Of a stretch of 6,136 bases of DNA, positions 1 to 6,091 are shown one piece after another. Position numbers and translations under genes: made by a program. Location of the stretch: NCBI GenBank assembly GCA_033720975.1, contig JAWWBL010000102.1:1-6136 (forward strand). Reading direction: 5' to 3'. The notes beneath the pieces were generated by a model. That model was not told where the DNA came from, searched no databases, and worked only from the letters and a program-made list of their open reading frames with translations. Position 1 is the stretch's first letter. Each line of letters opens with the position of its first letter. The DNA is from JAWWBL01 sp033720975 (GTDB lineage Bacteria > Actinomycetota > Acidimicrobiia > Spongiisociales > ZC4RG35).

Positions 1-275
1 GACCGCTCGCCAAAACGACGGGAGAGCTCGGCGTGTCCCATGACCGCGAGCACGCGCGACACCTGCCAGTCGGCGATAGCCCAGTTGCGAGGCTCCCCAA
101 CCGTTGACCAGTGCCACTTCTGGGCTAGGGCTGCCGCCAGCATCTCCTCTTCCTGTTCGCGGCTCAGCTGGTTTGCGTCGAGGTACTCCCAGGCAGAGTT
201 GAACGCGATTGGCGCGAACGTCCGATGCCACCGGGCCAGATCTTCCTCGCTCGGATTTGCTACAGGCTCGGTCAT
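1..275 (-). CDS. Small helical protein of unknown function, C-terminus cut by window edge
   Basis: An open frame of 91 codons plus two bases begins at ATG 275 and runs off the left edge, so the C-terminus is missing. Its ATG overlaps the stop of the upstream PLP-enzyme gene (ATGA), and a strong GGAGG lies 7 nt upstream, so the start is well supported. The product is rich in Trp, Glu and Ala and looks all-helical. An N-terminal segment with W16, F20, F25 and W29 is followed by an acidic stretch (residues 40-45, EQEEEM). Next comes a block reading 'KWHWSTVGEPRNWAIADWQ' (53-71) and then 'SRVLAVMGHAELSRR' (73-87). From memory, this H-W-x-x-V-G-x-P-x-N...W-Q-x-S-R-V-x-A-V-x-G pattern occurs in short uncharacterised bacterial proteins that resemble tetratricopeptide (TPR) repeats. 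No signal peptide or membrane segment is visible. The function is unknown; the coupling suggests a role with the PLP enzyme. The TPR-like fold is inferred. Confidence 0.85.
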   Translation of the reverse strand, partial: MTEPVANPSEEDLARWHRTFAPIAFNSAWEYLDANQLSREQEEEMLAAALAQKWHWSTVGEPRNWAIADWQVSRVLAVMGHAELSRRFGER

Positions 276-1924
276 CTGGTCGCCTCCGTCGGGGTCGGGA
301 ACCATCTCAGTTCTTCGGCTGCCTCCGAGAGTAAGGGGTCGCCGTCGCCGAGAGAGGGAGTTTCGTCAAAGATCGTTTTCGCCTCCTCCAGGTACTTCTC
401 GAGCACCCACTCGGGCTCGGTCACTGGTGCCCCGGGCGGGCCGAACGGGTCGAACTCTCGCAAGCTCATAGGCGGTTTGGGCAGACCGTCGCGGTGTCTC
501 CATATCCCGGTAGCCGCTTCAAACGTATATAGAGGAAGGAGTTTCCAGCCCTCGTTGGCGATCATGTGCACCGCTTCGAGCAGGTACTGGAATTCGCGCT
601 CGGAGATGAAGTAATTGAAATTCAACCTGACCCAGCCCGGCTTTATCACCTCACATCCACTCGTGATGAGTTCCTCCAGCCTGGCGCTGGTCTCGACATC
701 GATGCCAAGGAGCCGGTGGCCGTAGGGGCCCGCGCAGGAGCAACCGCCCCGGGCCTGTATCCCAAAGATGTCGTTGAGAAGCGCTACCACGTAGTTGTGG
801 TGTAGCACCCTGTCCTCGGCCCTGACCACGAAGCTGACGATGGATAGCCGCTCGGCGTCGTGGTTGCCAAGGACGTCGATGTTGGGGTTGGTTTCCCAGG
901 ACTGGATCGCCCTCTCGATGAAGTCATGTTCCAGATTCCTGATCACGCTCGCGCCCACCTCCTCCTTGAGTTTGAACGCGAGGCCGGCGCGGATCGCTCC
1001 GATGATCGCGGGCGTGCCCCCCTCCTCCCGATGCTCAGGGTCGGCGATGTAGAGGTGGTGGTCCTTTGTCACGTACTGCACGGTGCCGCCCCCCGGCACG
1101 GCGGGGACGGCGTTGGTGAGCAGGTCCTTTCGGACCACCAGGACCCCGGGTGTCCCGGGGCCTCCGATCAACTTGTGGGGTGAGATGAATATCGCATCCT
1201 TGTAGTCGAGGCTTTCCTTCGCGGAGCCCATGCGGATTGAGACATAGGGGGCGGCGGCGGCGAAGTCATAGAAGCTGAGAGCTCCGTGTTGGTGGAGGAG
1301 CGTCGATATGGCCGTGGTGTCAGAGATGATCCCTGTCACGTTCGAGGCTGCCGAGAATGAGCCGATCTTCAGGGGCCGGTAGGCGTACTCGATGAGCTTC
1401 GTCTCCAGATCGCTCAGGCTGATCTGCCCGTCCTCGTCCTCATCGATCTCGACGACATCCGCGATGGACTCTCTCCAGGGGAGCTCGTTGGAGTGATGCT
1501 CGTATGGGCCTACAAAAACCACCGGCCGCCGCTCGGACGGTATCGCGCCACTGAGCCCGAAGGAATCGATGAGGTTGGCGGGCAGACGTATGCCGAGGAT
1601 TCCGATGAGACGATCAACGGCACCGGTCGCACCGCTGCCGGCGAATATGACCGCGTGCTCCTCTTCGCTCGCGCCGACGCTCTCCCTGATGATCGACCGT
1701 GCTTCTTCGCGAAAGCGTGTGGTCTGCAGGCCCGTACCCGACGTCTCGGTGTGGGTGTTGGCGTAGAGCGGGAGAACTTGCTCCCGTATGTAGTCCTCGA
1801 TGAACGTCAGCGATCTGCCCGACGCGGTGTAGTCGGCATAGGTAACGCGCCGCACGCCGAAAGGTGTCTCCACGGCGGTGTCTTTACCGATGACCGACTC
1901 GCGTACCTTCGAGACCAAGTTCAC
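272..1924 (-). CDS. Class V aminotransferase-fold PLP-dependent enzyme (cysteine desulfurase-like superfamily)
   Basis: The product is 550 aa from GTG 1924, or 568 aa from GTG 1978. I prefer 1924 because AAGGAG lies 9 nt upstream, nothing resembling a ribosome site precedes 1978, and the shorter form begins just before the part I recognise as conserved. In 550-aa numbering it shows YADYTASGR (29-37), YANTHTETSG (54-63), a cofactor phosphate loop GSGATGA (96-102), EHHSNELPW (142-150, aligning with EHHAN of SufS), D220 (pyridine-nitrogen Asp), the Schiff-base lysine K251 in SPHKLIGGPG, and RGGCSCAGPYGHRLLGI (392-408). C397 aligns with the catalytic Cys of SufS, and C395 is an extra cysteine. 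The SufS-type 'D-x-A-Q' is 'DFAA' here, so the Gln is missing. About 85 residues extend past the usual ~410-aa fold. These points suggest a lyase or desulfurase-like reaction on an unknown substrate. No suf or isc gene is nearby. The protein is cytosolic. The fold is secure; the reaction is not. Confidence 0.93.
   Translation of the reverse strand: MNLVSKVRESVIGKDTAVETPFGVRRVTYADYTASGRSLTFIEDYIREQVLPLYANTHTETSGTGLQTTRFREEARSIIRESVGASEEEHAVIFAGSGATGAVDRLIGILGIRLPANLIDSFGLSGAIPSERRPVVFVGPYEHHSNELPWRESIADVVEIDEDEDGQISLSDLETKLIEYAYRPLKIGSFSAASNVTGIISDTTAISTLLHQHGALSFYDFAAAAPYVSIRMGSAKESLDYKDAIFISPHKLIGGPGTPGVLVVRKDLLTNAVPAVPGGGTVQYVTKDHHLYIADPEHREEGGTPAIIGAIRAGLAFKLKEEVGASVIRNLEHDFIERAIQSWETNPNIDVLGNHDAERLSIVSFVVRAEDRVLHHNYVVALLNDIFGIQARGGCSCAGPYGHRLLGIDVETSARLEELITSGCEVIKPGWVRLNFNYFISEREFQYLLEAVHMIANEGWKLLPLYTFEAATGIWRHRDGLPKPPMSLREFDPFGPPGAPVTEPEWVLEKYLEEAKTIFDETPSLGDGDPLLSEAAEELRWFPTPTEATR
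283..287 (-). promoter_or_regulatory. Shine-Dalgarno site for the small coupled protein
   Basis: The minus strand reads GGAGG here, 7 nt before ATG 275, inside the last codons of the PLP-enzyme gene. It fixes the start of the downstream gene and indicates independent ribosome entry in addition to coupling through the ATGA overlap. Confidence 0.7.
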
Positions 1925-1933
1925 ACCCAGCGA

Positions 1934-1939
1934 CTCCTT
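1934..1939 (-). promoter_or_regulatory. Shine-Dalgarno site that decides the PLP-enzyme start
   Basis: The minus strand reads AAGGAG here, 9 nt upstream of GTG 1924. The upstream alternative, GTG 1978, has only 'CTAACCTT' before it and would leave 14 bp between two divergent genes. This site therefore favours the shorter product and a 68-bp divergent intergenic region. Confidence 0.6.
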
Positions 1940-1950
1940 CCGATTCCTAA

Positions 1951-1963
1951 GGTCTGAGAGACC
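1951..1963. promoter_or_regulatory. Palindrome GGTCT-GAG-AGACC in the divergent promoter region, possible operator
   Basis: This is a perfect inverted repeat with 5-bp arms and a 3-bp spacer. It lies between the PLP-enzyme start (1924) and the polymerase start (1993). A symmetric site shared by divergent promoters is a natural place for a dimeric regulator. I see no confident -10/-35 pair on either strand, and arms this short can arise by chance. Confidence 0.3.
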
Positions 1964-1984
1964 GAAAATGAGATCCACAAGGTT

Positions 1985-2042
1985 AGGTACGCGTGTCTGA
2001 CGAGGCCGTCGTGAAGCTGGGCGGTGAAGAGGTACGCGTGTC
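1985..2042 (+). repeat. 13-bp perfect direct repeat spanning the polymerase start
   Basis: AGGTACGCGTGTC occurs at 1985-1997 and again at 2030-2042, a period of 45 bp. Both copies contain a GTG in the polymerase frame (1993 and 2038), so the repeat duplicates the start context. It may be a binding site, a trace of a short duplication, or coincidence. Each copy contains the palindrome ACGCGT. Confidence 0.4.
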
Positions 2043-2994
2043 GAGCCCGGATCGAGTCGTGTTCCCCGAACAGCAGTGGACCAAGCTCGACGTGGTCAAC
2101 CATTTCGTGACCGTTGCGCCCGGAGCGTTACGGGGCATCCGTGACCGACCGACGATGCTCAAGCGCTACATGCAGGATGTGACCGTCGATCCGATCTATC
2201 ACAAGCGCGCCTCCAAGAACTCACCATTCGACACCGTGCAGATCCGCTTCCCGTCGCAGAGGCCTGGGAGGATGAACGTCCCAAGAACCGAGGCCGATGT
2301 GGCTCGATTGGCTCAACTGGGCTGTCTCGACTTTCACCCGTGGCCGGTGCGTGCCGACGATCCCGAACACCCTGATGAGCTTCGTTTTGACTTCGACCCG
2401 ACGCCGGGGATCACGTTCTCCCAGGTCAAACAGGCAGTCGCCGGCGCAAGGAATCTGCTGGATGAGCTCGAATTGACCGGCTGGCCCAAGACGACGGGAA
2501 GCCGAGGGATCCATGTGTATGTGAGGATCGAGCCGATCTGGAACTTCTTCCAAACCCGCCGCGCCGTCCTCGCCTTTGCCCGGGAGCTGGAACGGCGCAT
2601 GGACGGGCTGGTGACAACGAAATGGTGGAAGGAAGAGCGCACTGGCGTGTTCGTCGACTACAACCAGAACGCCAGGGACAAGACCGTCTCATCGGCCTAC
2701 GGAGTTCGCCCCACCGGATTCGTTTCCGCGCCGATCACCTGGGACGAGCTCCCCGACGTCGAAATCTCCGACTTCCCCATGGACAAGTTCGATGAGCGAT
2801 GGGATGCCGTTGGTGACCTGACTGAGGGAATAGATGAGGCTGTGGGCCGGATCGACACGCTACTCGAGTGGGTATTGCGCGACGAGGAAGATGGGATCGG
2901 CGATGCGCCATGGCCTCCCCACTACCCAAAGATGCCTGGGGAGCCGCCCAGGGTTCAACCGTCGAAGCAGCGGCGCGCTGACGACGAGTACTAG
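1993..2994 (+). CDS. Stand-alone LigD-type polymerase (archaeo-eukaryotic primase family)
   Basis: The 333-aa product matches the polymerase domain of LigD, which adds nucleotides, often ribonucleotides, at broken or gapped DNA ends during repair. The family opening 'EVRVSSPDRVVFPE' is at residues 13-26, MLKRYMQDV at 55-63 and YHKRASKNSP at 69-78. The metal-binding pair D133 and D135 sits in RFDFDPTPG, preceded by LDFHPWP with H115. Nucleotide-binding TTGSRGIHVY is at 167-176, SKWWKEER-like TKWWKEER at 209-216, and the third catalytic Asp, D222, in VFVDYNQN. All catalytic positions are intact. There is no ligase or phosphoesterase domain; the protein ends in a short charged tail, as in the free-standing actinobacterial polymerases. 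GTG 1993 is the first possible start because TAG lies 9 bases upstream in frame; AAGG/TTAGG upstream is a weak ribosome site. GTG 2038 would remove the conserved first strand. The gene is divergent from the PLP enzyme, and no Ku or ligase gene is in the window. Confidence 0.95.
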   Translation: MSDEAVVKLGGEEVRVSSPDRVVFPEQQWTKLDVVNHFVTVAPGALRGIRDRPTMLKRYMQDVTVDPIYHKRASKNSPFDTVQIRFPSQRPGRMNVPRTEADVARLAQLGCLDFHPWPVRADDPEHPDELRFDFDPTPGITFSQVKQAVAGARNLLDELELTGWPKTTGSRGIHVYVRIEPIWNFFQTRRAVLAFARELERRMDGLVTTKWWKEERTGVFVDYNQNARDKTVSSAYGVRPTGFVSAPITWDELPDVEISDFPMDKFDERWDAVGDLTEGIDEAVGRIDTLLEWVLRDEEDGIGDAPWPPHYPKMPGEPPRVQPSKQRRADDEY

Positions 2995-2998
2995 CCGC

Positions 2999-3028
2999 GG
3001 TGGCGCCGGATGGGAGTGAGGGGCCACC
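2999..3028. terminator. Weak hairpin between convergent genes
   Basis: GGTGGC (2999-3004) can pair with GCCACC (3023-3028) across an 18-nt loop, in the 47-bp gap between the ends of the polymerase and lipoprotein genes. There is no T-run on either side, so intrinsic termination is doubtful; the position is the main argument. Confidence 0.2.
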
Positions 3029-3041
3029 TTCAACCGGATGC

Positions 3042-3446
3042 TCATGAGCCCGGCAAGGTGTCGGCGCAGCGAGGCGTCCCCACACCTTGGAAGATGCTTT
3101 CGATGTGGAGATGGTCGAAGTGGTCGGGTTGTCGCCAGATGATGATTCCAAGTCGGAGTCGCTCCCGGTTCGCCACTAGGTACTCATAAACGGCATCGCC
3201 GGTTTGAAGGTCGGGTACTGCCGCGTCCCATGCGTTTCCATAGGCATGCTGACTCCAGAGCGAAGCATCCCCAAGCGCGCCGATTTGCTGTCTGCATGCG
3301 ACCGAGCCCCCGTCTCGCACCTGGGGGAATACTCGCAGCACCTCATGACGCACCTGCACCACAGCGGAATTCTCCAAGTCATGGAACTCGGATTGGCAAG
3401 CCGTTACGAGGGCGAGCAGCAAGAGAACGCCGGCCCGATGCTGCAT
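3042..3446 (-). CDS. Small lipoprotein with M15/extensin-like zinc peptidase motif
   Basis: The 134-aa product starts at ATG 3446. Residues 1-17 form a short lipoprotein signal: a hydrophobic run 'GVLLLLALVTA' and a lipobox V-T-A-C with the lipid-bearing C17, so the mature protein should be anchored outside the membrane. The mature part carries 'SQHAYGNAWDAAVP' (65-78), the S-x-H-x-x-G-x-A-x-D zinc motif of M15/extensin-like peptidases with H67 and D74, and 'DHFDHLHIE' (108-116), supplying the D-H-x-H end (D111, H112, H114). C51 and C127 could form a disulfide. Families with this motif are typically D,D- or L,D-carboxypeptidases or endopeptidases that cut peptidoglycan peptides. At about 118 mature residues this is a minimal domain with no cell-wall-binding module. 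No clear Shine-Dalgarno site precedes the start. It is convergent to the polymerase gene and lies 126 bp downstream of the ABC operon. The fold call is good; the substrate is inferred. Confidence 0.82.
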   Translation of the reverse strand: MQHRAGVLLLLALVTACQSEFHDLENSAVVQVRHEVLRVFPQVRDGGSVACRQQIGALGDASLWSQHAYGNAWDAAVPDLQTGDAVYEYLVANRERLRLGIIIWRQPDHFDHLHIESIFQGVGTPRCADTLPGS

Positions 3447-3534
3447 CTCGAAACACTAGGTGCATCGAGGAGGCGACGCTGTCGAAGCCCGGTCAATCGA
3501 TCCCTCTCGTGCCGTGAAGGCGCTTACTCTCCTC

Positions 3535-3555
3535 GCGGGCCAGATCTCCTCCCGC
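3535..3555 (-). terminator. Weak hairpin downstream of the ABC operon
   Basis: GCGGG (3535-3539) and CCCGC (3551-3555) can pair across an 11-nt loop, 18 bp beyond the permease stop. On the minus strand no T-run follows, so it is only a candidate terminator; read-through into the lipoprotein gene is possible. The rest of 3447-3572 shows a TTGACC on the minus strand (a possible -35 element) but no matching -10 at normal spacing. Confidence 0.2.
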
Positions 3556-3572
3556 TGCAGTCTGGAGGGCAC

Positions 3573-4301
3573 CTAGAGGGCGTCTCGGCGTCTGAGTGCC
3601 CACAGAAGAGTCAGAATGCCGGCTACCAGAACCGCACCGAGCTTCACCAGTCCGCCGCCCGCCGTCACCGGCACAGGTCCGAGCAGCTCCACGGCGTCTG
3701 AGCCCAAGGTCCCGGCGAGGTCCGCGTAGACCGATGCTGCGATTCGCCAGATGGACAAGTGCGCCACGGCCTCGATTGCGGATCCGAGGATCATCTCGAC
3801 CACGATTACGTAGCCCAACCCGAGAAGCGTTGCCCTCGTCGCTGTGTAACCCAACGGAACGAACAGCGCCGAGTAGCCCACGGCAGCTCCCATGAAGAGT
3901 GTCATGCCGGTCACGGCAATCGCGGGATCAGCTCCGACCGCAGCCACCGCCAGGAGGGTGCCCAGCCAGCCGCCGAACCCGATGGTGATGGCAGCCCCCA
4001 TGGCTGCGAGCATCGCCGCAAGCGCGATCCACATCCTGGGGATGGGTCTCATGTAAAGGTAAGGCAATGTCCCTCCGTCGCGCTCCTCGCGGAGCGTGGC
4101 GACTGTGATGATCAGCGCCGCAATCGCGTATGAGAAGCCCGACGTGGTCACGACGTCTGCGTAGTTGGCCGCATGGAGGCTCGGCGGAATGTCAAAAGCG
4201 GTGAGCCAGTAGACCATGCCTGGTATCGCGGCGAGTGCCAGCAGCGCGATCAGCCGACCACGCCGCATCATCCGCCTATAGAGGTGTATTGCCAGGGTCA
4301 T
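3573..4301 (-). CDS. ABC-2 type exporter permease (permease 2)
   Basis: The 242-aa integral membrane protein has about six hydrophobic segments, near residues 17-34, 53-70, 91-122 (long, perhaps re-entrant), 128-150, 158-178 and 217-235, and a basic N-terminus (RRMMRRGR). After the second segment comes 'REERDGGTLPYLYMRPIPR' (71-89). This is the cytoplasmic coupling motif of ABC-2 permeases, often seen as R-E-x-G-T-L-x-x-L-x-x-x-P-I, and it contacts the ATPase. Its ATG shares one base with the stop of the ATPase gene (TGATG) and no ribosome site is evident, so translation probably depends on coupling. It is the last cistron of the operon. It is shorter than permease 1 and lacks that protein's soluble N-terminus. 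The substrate is not readable. Confidence 0.9.
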   Translation of the reverse strand: MTLAIHLYRRMMRRGRLIALLALAAIPGMVYWLTAFDIPPSLHAANYADVVTTSGFSYAIAALIITVATLREERDGGTLPYLYMRPIPRMWIALAAMLAAMGAAITIGFGGWLGTLLAVAAVGADPAIAVTGMTLFMGAAVGYSALFVPLGYTATRATLLGLGYVIVVEMILGSAIEAVAHLSIWRIAASVYADLAGTLGSDAVELLGPVPVTAGGGLVKLGAVLVAGILTLLWALRRRDAL

Positions 4302-5218
4302 CAGCGCTGTTCAACGAGGTAACGGAACACCGACTCCAAAGACTCGTCTGATGGCTCGACGTGTGAGATCGAGATGTGACGCGAAACCGCGATCCGAGGC
4401 AGTGTCCGGGCGAGCTGCCCGGCGTCAGAGGCTTCGACAACCAGCGAATCACCGGCGACATGTACCCCGATCACCCCGTCCGTCCCGATGAGGTCTGCCG
4501 CCAGAACCCGCGGGTGGGAGCTTCGGATCGAGATGTGACGTGGTCGATCCGTCATTGCCGCCCGGATTTCGGCGACGCTACCCACGGCGGCGAGCCGTCC
4601 GTCGACCATTGCGACTACGCGGCTGGCCATCCTCTCCACCTCGGCGAGGACATGAGATGACACGATCACGGTTCGCCCGGAGTTCCCTAGACGTTGGAAC
4701 AGTCTGATCAGCTCCGATCGCTGGACCGGGTCGGCCCCGTTGAGGGGTTCGTCGAGCAGGAGCACATCCGGATCGGCGACGAGAGCCGCTGCGACCTTGG
4801 CTCGCTGACGCATGCCTTTGCTGTACGCGCCCAGGCGTCTATCCGCTTCTTCGGTCAGTCCGACGGCCTCGAGGGCGCGCTTTGCCGCGCCTGGCGGATC
4901 GTCAATCCGGGCGAGTCTTGCGGCAAGGAGCAGGAACTGGTGCCCGGTCTGTCTTTCGTAGATAGCCTCGTCCTCGGGAACCAGGGACATATGGCGGTAA
5001 ACGGACGGGTCGCTACGAGGGTCGGCGCCCAAGACCGAGACTCGTCCTTGAGACGGCCTCTGCAGCCCTGCGATCACCCGTAGAAGGGTGGTCTTGCCTG
5101 CTCCGTTAGGTCCCAACAGCCCGGTGACGCCGGGGAGAAACCCGACGGAGAGTTGGCTCACAGCCACCTTCAGGCCAAACCACTTCGACATCTCGGTGAC
5201 CACGACGGTCGCGCTCAT
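4301..5218 (-). CDS. ABC transporter ATP-binding protein (ABC-2 exporter ATPase 2)
   Basis: The 305-aa cytosolic ATPase carries Walker A GPNGAGKT (36-43), signature YSKGM (132-136, in place of LSGGQ), Walker B VLLLDE (152-157) with catalytic E157, D-loop LNGADP (159-164) and switch H189. The Q-loop position reads 'LVPEDEAIYERQTG' (79-92), with E82 where most ABC ATPases have Gln; I believe similar 'VPED' loops occur in other ABC-2 exporters. The C-terminal ~90 residues form the accessory domain typical of the DrrA/CcmA-like group, ending near 'SLESVFRYLVEQR'. The start is firm: GGAGG lies 5 nt before ATG 5218, and the ATG overlaps the permease 1 stop (ATGA). It pairs with the permeases on either side to power export or membrane-protein handling. 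Confidence 0.96.
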   Translation of the reverse strand: MSATVVVTEMSKWFGLKVAVSQLSVGFLPGVTGLLGPNGAGKTTLLRVIAGLQRPSQGRVSVLGADPRSDPSVYRHMSLVPEDEAIYERQTGHQFLLLAARLARIDDPPGAAKRALEAVGLTEEADRRLGAYSKGMRQRAKVAAALVADPDVLLLDEPLNGADPVQRSELIRLFQRLGNSGRTVIVSSHVLAEVERMASRVVAMVDGRLAAVGSVAEIRAAMTDRPRHISIRSSHPRVLAADLIGTDGVIGVHVAGDSLVVEASDAGQLARTLPRIAVSRHISISHVEPSDESLESVFRYLVEQR

Positions 5219-6087
5219 GCCAGCCTCCGGTATCTGGCTCGCACGAGAACCGCTGCCGATACGACGGTGATGACGATGATCAACGCCGAGACCCAGGGTT
5301 CGAAGCCCGCCACCTCGGCTGGGTAGCGGACTGTGTCATTGAAAAGGAAGTCCCGGATGATCCGGGGATGCTGATCCGGGTCGGTCAGCGCAAACCACTT
5401 AGCTCCGGAGAAAGTCGCCTCCGAGACGCGGCCAGCTACGGGAGTTCCCGCCACCACCACACCGAAGAAGGCCGCCGCAGCGAAACCTGTTCGGTTGATG
5501 AAAGCCGAAAGAGCAAATACCAGGGCTCCGTGCATCGCGACGAATCCGAGCGTGGTCACCGGCACCTTCCAAAGGACTTCCGACGTCTGGGCCATGTACC
5601 CGGCGAAGCCTCTGTCGGACAGCAGAGCCAGTCCAAGATGAAGCAGGATCTGTGGGACCAGGTAGATGCCTCCGACGAGGGTTGCGAAGGCGGCCCACTT
5701 GGCTGCGATATAGCCGTTGATCGTCAATGGCCTGGAGAAGTAGACGGAGAGAACGCCTTCGGTCCGGTCGGGGATGAGCAGGACCGGGCCTGCGAACGCG
5801 ATGAACAGCAGCGAGATCCGCGAGTAGAAGTCGAACAGCTCTCCATATGCGGGGAGTAGGTCGACGACCGCTCCGCCCACGAACTCCCGCCCGGCCCAAT
5901 GGACGCCGATGAACCCTGCCGCCGCCACCACGGCAATTGCGATCAAGATCCAAGGAAAGACCTTGTATCGAGCCTTGCGCCCGAGGCCCAATACCCTCCT
6001 CAACCCGTCTTTGTAGACGGCGCGGCGAGCTCCGGCCGCTCCCGTTCTCGGGCCGTCATAGGGGCGGTAGCCTCGGTCGTAGATCAC
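5215..6087 (-). CDS. ABC-2 type exporter permease (permease 1) with conserved RGYRPY N-terminus
   Basis: The 290-aa membrane protein starts at GTG 6087. A soluble, basic N-terminus (1-43) opens with 'MIYDRGYRPYDGPR', a signature I recognise from a group of uncharacterised ABC-2 permeases. About six membrane segments follow, near 45-63, 88-104, 133-155, 173-195, 197-213 and 265-283. The coupling region 'RTEGVLSVYFSRPLTINGY' (107-125) matches the equivalent motif in permease 2. A longer extracytoplasmic or re-entrant region (about 214-262) separates the last two segments. The start is 4 nt after the stop of the preceding ATPase gene, and its stop overlaps the start of ATPase 2, so it sits mid-operon. 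Only a distant G-rich tract about 17 nt upstream could serve as a ribosome site; coupling is more likely. The substrate is unknown. Confidence 0.92.
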   Translation of the reverse strand: MIYDRGYRPYDGPRTGAAGARRAVYKDGLRRVLGLGRKARYKVFPWILIAIAVVAAAGFIGVHWAGREFVGGAVVDLLPAYGELFDFYSRISLLFIAFAGPVLLIPDRTEGVLSVYFSRPLTINGYIAAKWAAFATLVGGIYLVPQILLHLGLALLSDRGFAGYMAQTSEVLWKVPVTTLGFVAMHGALVFALSAFINRTGFAAAAFFGVVVAGTPVAGRVSEATFSGAKWFALTDPDQHPRIIRDFLFNDTVRYPAEVAGFEPWVSALIIVITVVSAAVLVRARYRRLA

Positions 6088-6091
6088 CTGG

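Noticed and set aside
40..614. Overlapping plus-strand open frames opposite the PLP enzyme and small protein
   Set aside because: They are antisense to well-supported genes, have low-complexity Arg/Ser/Pro-rich translations and no recognisable motif.
3456..3572. Possible sigma-70 promoter for the lipoprotein, with TTGACC on the minus strand
   Set aside because: No acceptable -10 hexamer occurs 16-18 bp downstream, so only one half of a promoter is visible.
3456..3576. Inverted 8-bp copies, CTAGGTGC (3456-3463) and GCACCTAG (3569-3576), flanking the gap between lipoprotein and permease
   Set aside because: The arms are short and 105 bp apart with no element between them; the second arm includes the permease stop codon. 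There is no transposase or target duplication.
3204..3701. Plus-strand open frame of 165 codons covering the lipoprotein gene and the 3447-3572 gap
   Set aside because: It is antisense to the lipoprotein and the end of permease 2, has no domain features and an Arg/Ser/His-rich composition typical of shadow frames.
5399..5953. Minus-strand open frame of 184 codons inside permease 1
   Set aside because: It is a shifted frame of permease 1 with an Arg/Gly-rich translation; the permease frame has proper membrane segments and operon junctions.
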